Positions 31,492 to 46,097 are shown, counted from the first letter of the stretch. The stretch: 64,000 bases of DNA from Blattamonas nauphoetae (GCA_033064195.1 JARBJD010000107.1:1-64000), one strand, 5' to 3'. Numbers and translations: made by a program. The notes: generated by a model from the letters alone, not told the origin.

Positions 31492-31846
31492 CAGGGTGGC
31501 CCAGAAGTAGTCTAACCCTATGGGTCGATCACTTCTCGTCGAACAAATTCCGTTGACACCAATCGTCTTTCTCCTCATTACAATGCTTCTAAATTTAACT
31601 TCTTTTCATTTCACCACTGTTTCGTTGATCAACAATCCTTGTCAGCTCAAGAAAGGAGTGTTCAAAAAACGGAGTCAGTTCTGTTTCATGAGATCCATTG
31701 AGACTACAGTCGAGGAAGCACTTGTGAAATGAAAAGAAGGGAAATTTAGAAGCATAGGAAAGAAGAGAAAGTCCATTGACGTCAATTGCACATGATCGAA
31801 GAAAAGTGATCGACCCATACGGTTAGACTACTTCTGGGCCACCCTG
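31492..31846. mobile_element. Tc1/mariner-type foldback MITE, 355 bp
   Basis: The terminal repeats begin CAGGGTGGCCCAGAAGTAG, match over 43 bp with one mismatch and are flanked by TA on both sides. The similarity continues imperfectly into the interior, so nearly the whole element is a long imperfect palindrome. The intact site without it is seen in element A copy 2 at 53471-53472. There is no coding capacity. The TA duplication and termini place it with Tc1/mariner elements. Confidence 0.92.
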
Positions 31847-32061
31847 TATTGTGGGGGACGACTTGATGGTTATTCTTTCTTCTCATAGACATGGGACATA
31901 ATTCAATTTCGGGACATAATTCCCTCTTTGAGCGATCTATTGACAATTAAGGTCTAATATTTGTGAAAATAATTCGTGAACTGGTCTGTTCACGCCACAA
32001 AAGTCAACGGAAAGGAAAAATTGTCTTGAAGTTAGTGAGGAGCAATTGTCCGGACAAGGTG

Positions 32062-32089
32062 AGGCGCTGTCCGTCCTCGGACAGCGCCT
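32062..32089. repeat. Perfect 12-bp inverted repeat with 4-base loop
   Basis: AGGCGCTGTCCG, a TCCT loop and CGGACAGCGCCT form a perfect hairpin near the left end of element C. TGTCC/GGACA words recur near both ends of the element (for example around 34810-34940 and 35100-35150), so it may be a transposase binding site. Confidence 0.7.
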
Positions 32090-32330
32090 AATTAGGAGGT
32101 CACCACTCGTAAGTCGCAACAATGGGCTTGATCAACCAATTCTTTCTGTACACGACTAAACCCAGGAATTAATAAATTGATGACGAAAACAATAAGAGTG
32201 AAATAGGAAGGTTACATGTGGATGCGTGAATATGAGGAAGAAAAAGTAATTTAAGAGGATGAGGTGGGAAAGTGACGTTTTGGAGTGTGGATAGGCTGTG
32301 ATGACCGTGCGAAGGGGCAGGAGGGAATGA

Positions 32331-33262
32331 GTACACGAGGTGAGGGGAGGGGATGATCACACGAGGTGAGGGGAGGGGATGATCACACGAGGTGAAGGGA
32401 GGGGATGATCACACGAGGTGAGGGGGAGGGGATGATCACACGAGGTGAGGGGGAGGGGATGATCACACGAGGTGAGGGAGGGGATGATCACACGAGGTGA
32501 GGGGAGGGGATGATCACACGAGGTGGGGGGAGGGGATGATCACACGAGGTGAGGGGAGGGGATGATCACACGAGGTGAGGGGGAGGGGATGATCACACGA
32601 GGTGAGGGAGGGGATGATCACACGAGGTGAGGGAGGGATGATCACACGAGGTGAGGGGAGGGATGATCACACGAGGTGAAGGGAGGGGATGATCACACGA
32701 GGTGAAGGGAGGGGATGATCACACGAGGTGAGGGAGGGGATGATCACACGAGGTGAGGGAGGGATGATCACACGAGGTGAAGGGAGGGGATGATCACACG
32801 AGGTGAGGGAGGGATGATCACACGAGGTGAGGGAGGGATGATCACACGAGGTGAGGGGGAGGGGATGATCACACGAGGTGAGGGAGGGATGATCACACGA
32901 GGTGAAGGGAGGGGATGATCACACGAGGTGAGGGAGGGATGATCACACGAGGTGAGGGAGGGATGATCACACGAGGTGAGGGAGGGGATGATCACACGAG
33001 GTGAGGGAGGGGATGATCACACGAGGTGAGGGAGGGGATGATCACACGAGGTGAGGGGAGGGGATGATCACACGAGGTGAAGGGAGGGGATGATCACACG
33101 AGGTGAGGGAGGGATGATCACACGAGGTGAGGGAGGGGATGATCACACGAGGTGAGGGAGGGGATGATCACACGAGGTGAGGGAGGGGATGATCACACGA
33201 GGTGAGGGAGGGGATGATCACACGAGGTGAGGGAGGGGATGATCACACGAGGTGAGGGGTGG
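32331..33262. repeat. Minisatellite, units of about 23-27 bp
   Basis: More than thirty tandem copies of GATCACACGAGGTGAGGG with a G-rich tail of variable length (GAGGGGAT, AGGGAT, AAGGGAGGGGAT). The length differences lie in the G runs, so the units are not all in one frame. The array is strongly G-rich on the plus strand and lies wholly inside element C. Confidence 0.95.
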
Positions 33263-33304
33263 GGAACGATTCCATTGATTCTTCAGGCATTGACAGCAGG
33301 GATG

Positions 33305-33823
33305 TCAAATACCCCGCGCCTGTTGAAGGAGACGACAAATGTGCGGTTGGTCGGTCGGTGTTTTCGGGATAGAGAGGAGACGACCAGATCCAAGAACGAG
33401 GGACGCATCGTCGATCGAGAGACCGGAGCAACTGACGGAGACATCAGAGTTCATCTCAGAGCAGGACGGTTGGGAGGAGTCGAGATGGTTGAGTGACGAA
33501 ATGGCTGTCAGAGGAAGGAGCGTCCGAAGTTCACTCGATCTGTGAACAACGTCAATGATCGAAATCGAACTGTCATCGTTCCCCTCAGAACAGACAATCA
33601 TAAATGGGGAACATTCAGGATTTGAGATGATCGTACTCGACGAGACAGTCACGTTGGAGTTAGAGAGTTTTCCAGCCGATGTTCCCATCCATCCGCAATC
33701 AATTATCATCAATGATACCAAAATCGAGCAGTGTGTGAAGATAAATATGAAGTTTGTCCTTTCGTCATGGTGGTTGGCTTTGTTCTTCCCCGTCAGAGAC
33801 TCATGATGATGAGTTTCGTCCAC
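33305..33823 (-). pseudogene. Relic of beta-helix surface-protein family inside element C
   Basis: The minus strand encodes 172 residues with the strand-turn style of the 26155-30039 surface protein (SNSNVTVSSSTIISNPECSPF, SSISIIDVVHRSSELRTLLPL) and a GLSIDDASLVLGSGRLL segment. It has no signal peptide or membrane span and is bounded by non-coding transposon sequence, so it is a captured or stranded fragment of the family and not a working gene. Confidence 0.6.
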
Positions 33824-36154
33824 CGACTATATGTGACAGATTCTTGTTCGTTTTCCTCAAAGATTCAGCGTGGTAGATGAGACTAGGTACTGTTGCGCAT
33901 GAAATTGATGGTTGTTTAAGTCGAGTACGCGTGGAAATCCGTCCTGATTGTTGCATTTTTCTGGGGTCGGCTCCTCATCGATTGCGAATCCGAACAGAAT
34001 AATGGAGTGTTGACATAGTCGCACTTCACGGTTCGTTTCGGAGATTGATCAAGAAGAAGTTCATCATCCGCCAAATCCTTGGAAGCTGGTTTTGAATGAA
34101 CCGATTACTCTCGTTCTGTAATTTGACGCATGAATAAGACCTGCTGAACACGACATGTCCCGCGTGCATGATAAGAGGATCCGTTCCGTGTCTCCGCTTT
34201 TCAAAAATATGCTGTGATGTTCAGAGACTCCTTCAGTTTGATCTCAAGGCGGTTCTCGATTGTGAGTGAATTAGACATTGTGTCGAGTCTGAAGATGTGA
34301 ACCTTTCCTTCAGATAATGAACTGACAATGAGAAAAGCAGAATTGTGGACAGTGTCGGGAATGTGATGTCCTTGATCTTCTGCGTTTTGTTTGGAAGAAA
34401 AGAGGAGGCGTGTAATGAGACTAATCGATGAAGATGAGTGGAGAAAGAAAAAGATGCATACTGATGTTGTTTGTGATCCAGATTTCTTCTATTTATGTCC
34501 ATTTCTGATTGGAGAAAGATCTTATCATCTATTACAGACAAATGAAGAGAAAGAGGTAGAGAAGAGTGAAACGATAATAAAAATGAATACTGATATTGTT
34601 CATTTTCCATGTGTCAATTCAGTGTGACATCATCGAGAGTGAGGAGATGGGCAAAGTGTGAATTGTGGAGATCTCCACAAGTTTGAAATTCAATGGAGAC
34701 AGCAATGAGTGACAATTGGATAAAAGAAGTGTGGAATGGACAAGGGAATTCGAATTGCGATGTAATGGTCTCTGAGAGAAAATGTGAGTCGAAGTCACCA
34801 TCCGATGGGGAGGACGATCCGGACCTGTCCAGGACTGGACACGATTGTCCGTTTCCAAATGATCATAAATGCCTCGTGAAGAAATTCAGACGACTCTTTT
34901 TTTCACCAAATGAGCTCATGTCCAAGATCGGACAGGCCAGGACAATTCGGCAATTTATGGGATTTTTGTCCGAATTCTCTAATACTCGTTTTTGATTTTT
35001 TTGAAAGACAAAATCTGAACAAAATTAACATCTTGGATGAATTGGAGGAAAAATTGAGTGTCAATCACGTCTATTTAAGCCACAAGAAACACTTCTTTCC
35101 GACTTGGACAGGGTCTCTGTCCGATGTCCGAGGAGAACGTGGTTTTGTCCGTCCGTTGCTCATCCCTACTTGAAGTGGAGAAAGGAGGATCAACGTCTGA
35201 TCTTCCCACAATCAATGTGACAAAATCTCCGTTCTCCGAAAAAAGTCATATCCCAGTCCTTCTCACCTTCCACGTCTCAGATGACATGGCACAAACCTAA
35301 TAACAAGAGTCCGAAAAAATTGAGAAACCCAATAATGGATGGGATCAAACATCCAAAATACCCCCTTGCCCGCTCAAAAATCCCCATTCAAGGATCCTGT
35401 CTTAAAGATTAACGCACTCACGGACAATGACCTGATGGTCACTGCAGTGCAATCCCGGTATGCTTTCCACCAATCAAAGCTCAATTCGCTCTTTTTATGG
35501 AATGCAATTGTTGCTTCATTTTTCTTGCATGGATCTGTCTCTCTCCTTCATCACTCATTCTCTTCCTCTTTTTCCTCATTTTTCAGTGTTTGTCGGTCAA
35601 ACTTTATTGATTCAACAAATTAGACGAACAGTTTGGTCACTCCACCAATCAGTTCAGATCCAGCATATTTCCCGTGTTTTTCAGGTTTGCTCTCATTTTT
35701 ATTCCTTACTTTTCATTCTCTTCACATTTTTAGGCAGATGCATGGATTTCATGTTGTTAATACGATGATCCATGACACAGGAGGAGATCTCTGCAATAAG
35801 ATGGCGGAGAAACGTCACTCAGACTTCGGTCATATCACTTGTATTTCACTACTGTTTGTATTGATGATTTTTTTGGGTAATGTGATGTAATGATCAGTTC
35901 TGAAAAATGGAGAGACCCATCATAAAGTGGAAAAAGGATCGAGAATTTGGACCATCTCCAATTTAGTTCATACTTAGTGAGGATGTGTAATAGGCTCCCT
36001 ACAACCTGTAATTCACTCTCCAACAGAAATTGATTCTTATTTAGGTAGAAAAGCGAATTATGTCTCCAAATTGTTTTGTGTCCCACATCTATCATGATCT
36101 TGATTGAAGGTCGGCATGATTAGAAAAGGATGTAGGTGTGCCTATTGGCGAGGG

Positions 36155-38151
36155 TAGGCTTGTCTGACCGGCCAAAAGTGCCGGTCAGTGTCAGTCCAGA
36201 TTTCTTCAATGGGTCAGATCTCATCTAATCATTAAATCACATGCTATTCGCAAAACTTTGGTAACCTGACAGATCTACACGTTTGAATATGCAGAATGAA
36301 CCCGTTTCGCAGCCTTCTTTCAAGTATTGGTGTAATTCACCTCATCCTCTTCTTTCCTGAGTTCTTCTCTTGGTTTATCATGCATTTGACATGATTTTGT
36401 CTCTATTTATCTGTCATATTCACTATTTAGATCAGAACAGAATCTAAGATGGTACGCTAAAGAGCAGATCAGTCATCACTCCCATCTCTCACATCCTCAG
36501 CTTCACTTCTGTCAATCAATGCGTACAGATTCTTAACAAGTGCGTTTGTGACTGACACATTCTCATCAGCCTTCGAACACGTTGAGAAACGCCACTTCCC
36601 AGATGAGTTCAATATTTCACCTCAAATAACCCCACCACCGCCCGCCACTTCGCTGAAGGCTCCATTTCTATCTGCATAATCACCTTTCCCCAACCTTTTG
36701 TTTCTATTTGGTTCACTTGTGTCTGCAGGTGGACGGAAAACCTTGCTGATCGATCTTCCTCACAGATGATCCACCATTGGTCTGTCTGAACCCATTGAAA
36801 GTTCAGCGTTGCTGAACATGATTCTCTCCCCGTTGTACCACAGTGAATCCAAACTGTTGTAGATATCAACCAAATTTCGTTCAAACTGAGGGAACGACAT
36901 GAAACGAAAGGATCGGTCTGTGATTCATGTTTCTTCTCATTTCCTATGTTTTTGACGTCATTTTGATGATTTATCCAGACTTCCATCCCGCTCCTCTCTA
37001 TCGACAGATTAAGCGACGATCAGGAGATTCGAATGATAGTTTATTGGACCATCTCTCAGAAACAAGATCTGAAGGTGTTTTAAGACACTGGAGATTCAAA
37101 AGGAAAACAAAAAAGTGTGAAAAATCACACTCATCATACTCTTCGATTGCTTCAAGTTGTGATAACTAAACGAAAACAGTCACATTCTGAAAACATCCTA
37201 TGTACTCTCATCACATCAACGGCTCGTATCCCGCTCGATTTCCTCCTCGCCACTCTCCACCAGGTGCCCGCTCCGCCATCCAAACTCAGCACACTCGTCT
37301 CCCTCTCCACATTCACCCCACTCAGCGTACGAGACGGCCTCCAAACTCGCAGTGTGAATATGCTCATCCCCGCTTTCTACATTTTACACGGAATCGATGA
37401 ACGGGAAGGGAGACGCCAATCGCCTCCAACTTTTGAAGATCATGTTGAAAGTTGTGAATGTTGCCGACTCGTCGATTCGCGGGAAGAATGTGTACACCGA
37501 AGATCCAGTTGTTGACTGGGTGAACCATGTCTTCAACATGACCGAAGTGCGCAATAGTGAATGCACAGAACCGAGAGGAATTGACTGATGTGTGTCGAAG
37601 TTGCATCTACTGGTGCCGTGACAGCCGTGAACACTCATCGGATTGAGAGTGGATTTCTAGACAGAGATAGACGACTGAGAACTGTGATGCGAGGAGAGGA
37701 GTGAAGGAGAGAAGAAATACAACTTTTGAAGAAAACAACACTCCAAAGCCATTTATTTCTTTCTTTGCACTTTCGGAGTCTCCCACTTCAACAAGTGGCT
37801 TCATATGGATTACAAATCTGTTATATTAATAAATATTTCACAAGAAACTGGTCAATGAAATGAATGTCGGATCGAACCCATTGATCTTCTTTTTGACGAC
37901 TTATCTTCTGTTGGAGATATCGGTTGGTTGTTTTATGTTTGCAATGCTGTAATGCTCACGAATTAAGTCAATTTAGCACCTGTTTCATCGTCTCTCACAC
38001 TTGTCAGGTAAAATCCTCAAAACAAAGTTTAAAAAGAGAACACTACGGAGAAATAGTAACTCCGGATTATGGGTTTCAGAATTTCTCCGGTCAGTGACCG
38101 TCAGTACTTTTCGGTGAAAACTGACCGGTCAGTGCCGGTCAGACAAGCCTA
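36155..38151. mobile_element. hAT-like transposon, 1997 bp, 8-bp duplication
   Basis: GGCGAGGG occurs on both sides (36147-36154 and 38152-38159) and once at the empty site in element A copy 2 (53562-53569). The termini share TAGGCTTGTCTGACCGG, and CGGTCAG words repeat just inside both ends. An 8-bp duplication with short TIRs and subterminal repeats fits hAT elements. No hAT transposase was found, so it is probably non-autonomous. A second terminus of the same family begins at 61765. Confidence 0.9.
36470..37620 (+). pseudogene. Protein-coding fragments carried by the hAT-like element
   Basis: Stretches of protein-like sequence lie in the middle of the element, for example TSAFVTDTFSSAFEHVEK near 36530 and IPLDFLLATLHQVPAPPS near 37230, the latter GC-richer than its surroundings. 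Frames shift and stops interrupt them. They do not resemble a transposase. They may be pieces of host exons picked up by the element; the donor gene was not identified in this window. Confidence 0.4.
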
Positions 38152-38439
38152 GGCGAGGGGATACTTTCTTGGGAGAAAGAAACGTATTCCCTCCGGAAAG
38201 GTGGACGATGGATGGTTGAAGACACTAGAAGTTTAGTTATGGGATGATCCATCGAGTGAGAAACCTAACACGAGTCCTCCACATCGAGATACGGTCAAAT
38301 CTGTCCTCAAACGACCTCTTGTGTGGGAATGTGGCCGAATTCCAGTTTACCTTTGGTATGACCCTCGATTTGAGAAAAGAGAACGATCAAACCATGATCA
38401 CAAACTAATTGCACATTGCGTGTTGTCGTGTTCCCACTG

Positions 38440-40216
<1,777 letters not shown>

Positions 40217-40395
40217 ACCTCGCCTGTTCTGAAGCAGATGCCATGTCTTTTCTTATTTCACACACCACAGTTATTTTTGCTCATTTCATCTTCTTATTTT
40301 CCTCAGTACCTTCTCATCATTTTTTCATATGTTTCTTCTTTTTCGAAACTCATCTTGAGGGAAAGCATTGATCACGTTTTTGATCGAGTCCATAA

Positions 40396-40963
<568 letters not shown>

Positions 40964-41159
40964 ATCTGTTTTTTATTCTTGAAAGTGCCTCGTTCACAGG
41001 GGATCCTGGAACCTGGATGTCTCTTGATGACAAATTTTGGTGTAAACATGAGCCAAAATGGCAGGGGGAGAATCTCTCAGAGATAAAAGTTATCCGATGG
41101 GTTGATCATAATTCACCACCTATTCCCTGCCTGAATAGGACGTTCTTGACTGATTAATC

Positions 41160-43925
41160 ATGTCTATTTGTGGTTTGGTGAGTGGTGGAAAGGATTCGAT
41201 ATTCAACTTGTTTGTGGCTAAGCGCCTTGGCTACAACATCACATGTTTGGCAACCCTATCACCACCAGAAACAAGTTGCCGTTTCCATTATTTATAGCTC
41301 CAAATTTTTGTCTCTCCTAGTCAATGAGTTGGACAGTTATATGTTTCAAAGTGTCGGTTCACTTGGAGTCGTCACCCAATCCTCTTGCATGAACACACCG
41401 CTTCTCAGAAAGATCATCCAGGGGTATTTCACCGTTTTCTCATGTTATCTCCTCAATTCAATCTCTGGGCATCAGAAAATCTCTCAATATTGGTGAAGAT
41501 TATGATGAAACTTGTGGTGATGAGATAGAGGATTTGTATTCTCTCCTACTTGATGTGAAGGTGTCTACGTGACTTTTCACTGACTTTCCAACATAGAACC
41601 GCTTTCCAGAAGTGAAATATGTTTCGACTGGTGCCATTGCATCCGATTATCAACGAATAAGAGTGGAACACGTGTTTGTTCCTTGTTAGCGACATTTCCT
41701 TCAGTTGCCATCGACTTGAGCTCGAGAACGTTGCATTCCTCTGGCACATTCCTCAACCCATCCTTTTGCATTGGATGATAGATTCTGGGCTCGATGCTCG
41801 ATTGATCAAAGTTGCCGCCTTCGGTTTGACCTCACAACGCTTCCTTGGCCGAACTTTGAAAGAGTCCTTCTCTCAGCTTCTTGATCTTGTTTGCAGTGGC
41901 TTCTTATTTCATTTCTTACTCTCTACCCACTGATCTTTTCAACGCCTCCAGAAAAAACAGTTCGAAGTCAACGTCTGCGGGGAAGGCGGCGAATACGAAA
42001 CTTTCGTCTGCGATTGTCCAACCATCTTCAACACAGCGAAGGTCTCAATAGATTGGACAACTCACTTCCAATCGCATTCTCAACCAAATGTGGCTGGAAT
42101 GGAACTTCTTGCTTCGATCAGAGACTTGTCAATTATTCACCCTGAAACAACTCTTCTTCCAATCCTCTCTTCGGCAGAGTATTCAGAACAGTTTGGATTC
42201 ACCAAACAGATCGAGAACGATCGAGGCGCTCTCGATTCTGTGGGACACATCGAGTTCAACTCGATTCCTCCGATTCAACTGACCTCGACCTCGCCGATGA
42301 GCAACATCAACGCAACTATTTCGCCGACTCTTCCGCAGTTTGGTCTCCCTCCTGTGTCTCTCTGCCATCCTCCATCTGTCCAATCGTTGGTTCTGAACGA
42401 AAAGACAAACAAGTTTCAAACAAGTCAGTCTCCGTTCGAAACTCTCAGACTTTCAATCAATCTCGCAGCAGACGATGACATCCAAACATCTTTGCCATCA
42501 CAGATTGTTGACGGACTGAATCAGCTTCAGGCAAACACCCCAAAAGACCATGTCCTGACCCACATTCAGGTATCCCTTCCCATCCCCACCCACAATCAGA
42601 TCGACAGTTTCAAAACAGCACTCCATCACTCGCTCGTCTCGTCACTTTCTCTTCCATCACTCCCATCTCTCCAGATTCTCTTCTCATGCCGATCCGAATC
42701 AATTGATTTCGTTGCCCATACACAACACAAACAATACCAGTTCTCGCCAAAACATATTGAATCCATCACATTCACTCTCCAACCCTTCAGACATCCAATC
42801 TCTCAAACGACAACCTCCTCACTCATCCAACGCTTCTCATCGCTCACCCTCCTCGAATCACACTCTCTCCCTCCATTCATCTCTCCACCATTCTACTCCA
42901 CTCACGCCAAGATTGTCGAAGCCGCCCTCTCATCATTGGACCTCAAGTCAATCCCATCTCATGCTCCTCCTCTGCCTGACCAGCTCTGTTCGTCACTCGC
43001 CTCTTTTCTCAGATTCAGCACCGAGTCACAATCAGCAGAGAACCTTCTGTCTTCTCAGATGCTGATTGTCCTCCACCACACGGGAAGAGACAATCTTCCC
43101 TTCTCACAGATCAATGACTCCATTCAGACTCAACTCTGGACCATCTCATGTGAGCGCAGTGCCAACGATTGGATGTGTTCGCATCCCTCCGACGATTATT
43201 TTGGTCAACACAGTTCTGACCAGGACAGTCTGAGTGAAGAAGAGATGGAAGAAAGAACAGAACATGTCGAGTCACTCCTCTCAACGTTCCGAGGCCTCTC
43301 TCTCCCTCCCATTCTCCTCACCCAAATTCAAAGCGACACCACATCTCTCCTCTCAGTCGATCCAATCGGATTGGATGAGAAAGAGACTGTCAACCGAATC
43401 AAAAAAGCAAAATGGGAAGAACAGAATCGGGAAGAGGAAACAGAAGAGGAAGCACCTGACCAATCCCCACAATTCCGCCTCTCCGCTGTCCCAACATCGC
43501 TGAGAAGGGAAAATATGGCTTTCTCAACCAGTCCGTCCGACTCGACAGTCCACATCCGCCTCCACTCGTCATTCTTCCGATCTCTTGCCATGAGTGGAGT
43601 TGTGGACATCCCACTCGAGCATTTCACAGCCATGTCTGACCCAACCACAATCATTTCCACATTTCTGACAAATGCCTTTCTTCTGATTCAGCATGCATCG
43701 GAGATTTCGAATATCCCGTCTGAGAGCCTCTGTTCCCTCAACCTCTTTCTCAGCCGACCCCATTTTACTCTCTCCCCGTCGGAGATCAGAGATCTTACCC
43801 AAATAATCGAATTATCCTTCCATGCGATTCTCACAATCATCCAAGCCGATTCTTTGTCCACATCACTCTCTCCAGAAGGTTCCGTGCTTGCCTTGACCTT
43901 CATGGCAGCGAGAAACACAGCGTGA
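41160..43925 (+). CDS. DPH6: Diphthine-ammonia ligase with RidA-like C-terminal region
   Basis: DPH6 performs the last step of diphthamide synthesis on elongation factor 2, amidating diphthine with ATP and ammonium. The N-terminus has the PP-loop LVSGGKDS, and further exons give INELDSYMFQSVG, GDEIEDLYSLL, STGAIASDYQRIRVEHVC and CGEGGEYETFVCDC, all landmarks of the family. Six or so introns interrupt the first 850 bp; the rest is one long exon. That exon carries a poorly conserved linker and a last portion (residues preceding ARNTA) with the strand-helix style of the RidA-like domains fused to DPH6 in yeast and plants. The start at 41160 needs no upstream exon. Confidence 0.92.
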
Positions 43926-44405
43926 CACTTTTGTGTCGATGATCACAAACCCAATCCTTCCTTTCTGAAGTAAGCCAATGAATCAGACACGAAAATGATG
44001 AAGATTCAGCAAGGTACTAGTTTACTCCGGCAATTTCCTTCCGGTGTTTTGAGATCTTTCAAGAATAATCTGAAGTCTCAATTCATGGTTGTTCTTTTTC
44101 ATTCTCACACGTTCCGATTGGATAAGCATGACATCTCATTTTCAGATGCATGATTCCAGGATACTTTTGATGTAAATCTGCTCTTGGTTGAAATCTGAGT
44201 GATGGCGAGTCTCTGAGAGAGTAAGAATGACTTTTTTGGAGTGACTCCATTTTTTCCCACCTTTCCGTTTTTCGAGAGCATACATTTTTCTTCGAATCAA
44301 ACTTTATGAAAATGCATTAATAAACACAATTTAGTGAAGACATAAATCGAAATGAAGGTGAAAGAAACCAAAGAATGTGTGATCGAAGTGAAACGAGAAT
44401 AAGAT
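43926..44405. other. Convergent intergenic region
   Basis: DPH6 and SF-assemblin end towards each other. The 480 bp hold no gene, repeat or paired inverted repeat that I can see; TTATGAAAATGCATTAATAAAC near 44300 could supply polyadenylation signals. Confidence 0.5.
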
Positions 44406-45305
44406 TCAAAATTGTTTGGATTCCTCTATTTTCTTGCAAGTTTGTTCCCATAGATTCGACAGTGCCTGTTCTGTCTCGAGTCGTTCCCTTCTTTCAGCCT
44501 GAAAACGAAGATGAAGAGAAGAGTGAGGAGATACTTCAATTTCTTCCTTTGCGTATTGAACAAATTCTTCGAGGGTTCTAGATGCTTCTTCTTCCATTTG
44601 CTTGCGAAGCTACATGAAAATTAAGGATATTGAGAGAAGTAAACAAACATTCTGTTCTTCTTCGATTGCATCTCTCAATTGATCGATTTCTGATCGAAGA
44701 GTATCTTCCAGTTCTTGAATGCAACGTTCTTCCTCATCTTGTTCCTCCTTCATCTGCTCTTGAAGAATAGGAAGCTTTTCCAGGAGAGATTCGAAATCAA
44801 TTTTCATTTGTTCCGTTTTCTCTCCGATAATCTGTGAAACTCTTGCTTCGCAATCATCAAGCTGTCCCTGAGCGGATTCGAGACTTTCAGAAATCGATTG
44901 GTTTGCAGCCTGACATCAGAAGGAAAACCGATGAAAACATACATGTGCATCGTTTTGAACTCTTTGCTTCAGTGAATCTTCCAAAGCGGTCAAATTAGCT
45001 GTTAATTGAGAATCCATATCTTCGCGATTTGCTTTAGCTTCTTCTAGACGCGTGATGACATTGTCTATTTCTTCTCGGAGTTGTTCGATTGTAACTTTAC
45101 TGTTCTCCTGGACCTGAAGAAGTTGGTTTTGAATCACATCTAATTCTTTTTCGCAGGCCCGGAATTTGAGTGTTCGGTCCTGGGCAATGCTTTGTTGAAT
45201 AGTATCGAGTTGAGTTGTGAGTGATTCGATTTTGGTTTTAACTGGAGAAGTTGAGCGTTCTTGTGTGGCTTGAGGAGTTCCAAAAGATCTGTACGTACTG
45301 GACAT
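44406..45305 (-). CDS. SF-assemblin, striated rootlet protein
   Basis: SF-assemblin polymerises into the striated fibres that accompany flagellar microtubule roots. The protein has a short Ser/Thr/Pro head (MSSTYRSFGTPQATQERSTS) and then a continuous coiled coil with the family's spacing (IESLTTQLDTIQQSIAQD, LREEIDNVITRLEEA, LEKLPILQEQMKEE, QALSNLWEQT). Three or more introns are needed; one at 44499-44534 is 36 nt long, a multiple of three. The start at 45305 follows a TACATTTCAG tract that looks like a splice acceptor. The gene shares a 134-bp upstream region with SWS1. The presence of this protein fits a flagellate. Confidence 0.85.
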
Positions 45306-45439
45306 CTGAAATGTACTCAAATCAGTTTGAAACGAGTGAGCACGACTCTTCGTATGGGTTCGATCAAAATCTGACTCTCTTCACCAAAAACTCTTTCCAA
45401 CCTCCAATTTCTCTCCTTCTCCACTTTCTGTTCTGATTG
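45306..45439. promoter_or_regulatory. Shared upstream region of SF-assemblin and SWS1
   Basis: Two start codons face away from each other across 134 bp. No obvious TATA-like box stands out. Any core promoters for both genes must fit here or inside the genes. Confidence 0.5.
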
Positions 45440-45987
45440 ATGAATCCAATTGTGTCACTGACGGCTAACGAACTCTTTGCCCAGATTAAACAAAACAATG
45501 GTCAAATCTCTGATTCAATTTTATTTGGGTATTATTATCAACTCTTTTACCATTGTCATTTGTTTTTGTACCAATTTTTGATTTATCTTGATCATTCTTG
45601 CCATTGATTTACTTTGTTTAGACTAACTTTCATCTTCAAAAAAGTCGCACAAGAAGCAATCTCACTCCTTGAAGAAAATCGAATTGTCTTTCTAAAGACG
45701 TCTTCTGGGCGAGGGTACTATCGTGTACGTATTTTTTCGAACTGTAGTTCACATCTTCAGGTTGAAGGCAAAAATGAGGCATATCTTTGCTATCCCCATT
45801 ATTGCAGCTGCCTTTCTTTCATGTACTCTGTTGTATTACATTTGGAATCTTGCATGGTATTCATTCTTCCCACTCTCATGCGCTTCAGTGTAAACATCAA
45901 CTCGCCATCCATATTGGTGAAGCAATGGGTTGTATTCCCACACAAGATATTACTGATAATGAGTATGAAGATGCACTCACAGCGTAG
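45440..45987 (+). CDS. ZSWIM7: SWS1/ZSWIM7-like SWIM zinc-finger protein
   Basis: SWS1 works with Rad51 paralogues in the Shu complex to promote homologous recombination. Three introns (the first at 45529-45621; a second beginning just after GRGYYR; a third just before CKHQLA) give a frame with DSILFGLTFIFKKVAQEA, a conserved-looking TSSGRGYYRV and the SWIM zinc ligands CYPHYCSC...CKHQLA. These match the spacing of human ZSWIM7 (CxC...CxH). The protein is about 130 aa, close to the family length. The small size makes the assignment depend on the SWIM motif and its neighbours, which agree well. Confidence 0.8.
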
Positions 45988-46097
45988 ATATCACAATTCC
46001 ACCATTTTCTTCCCCTTACGTCCAAAAAAACACCACGAAATTTCTCACAATTCCCATGCGCTCCTTTGATCCACACTAATGTGAAATGACTCAATTC

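Larger units (their letters stand above)
31887..36091. mobile_element. 4.2-kb DNA element (element C) with TCAT duplication
   Basis: The boundaries come from the empty site at 53507-53510 in element A copy 2. TCAT flanks both ends (31883-31886, 36092-36095). The termini are inverted and similar (AGACATGGGACAYAA and TAGATGTGGGACACAA as read inward). It carries subterminal GGGACATAATT words, a GGACAG-type hairpin at 32062-32089, a 0.9-kb minisatellite and a relic of a beta-helix surface gene. No transposase was recognised, so it looks non-autonomous, and the superfamily is unknown. Confidence 0.75.
31350..38439. mobile_element. Element A copy 1: TIR transposon inflated by nested insertions
   Basis: The ends are inverted repeats of about 33 bp (CAGTGTGAACACGATCAC and CAGTGGGAACACGACAAC as read inward) with three mismatches. 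Each end is flanked by AT (31348-31349 and 38440-38441), a likely 2-bp target duplication. Once the nested elements at 31492-31846, 31887-36091 and 36155-38151 are taken out, about 0.53 kb remains, collinear with the copy at 53330-61698. No transposase belongs to the core, so the element is non-autonomous. The superfamily is not assigned. The right end abuts the kinase coding sequence. Confidence 0.85.

Noticed and set aside
31520-31732. 70-aa open frame in the foldback MITE
   Set aside because: The element is a non-coding palindrome; the frame has no transposase feature.
32768-32995. Repetitive 75-aa open frame (HPSLTSCD units)
   Set aside because: It is translation of the minisatellite in element C.
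32331-33262. CRISPR array
   Set aside because: The repeats are contiguous without unique spacers of constant size and the genome is eukaryotic; this is a minisatellite.
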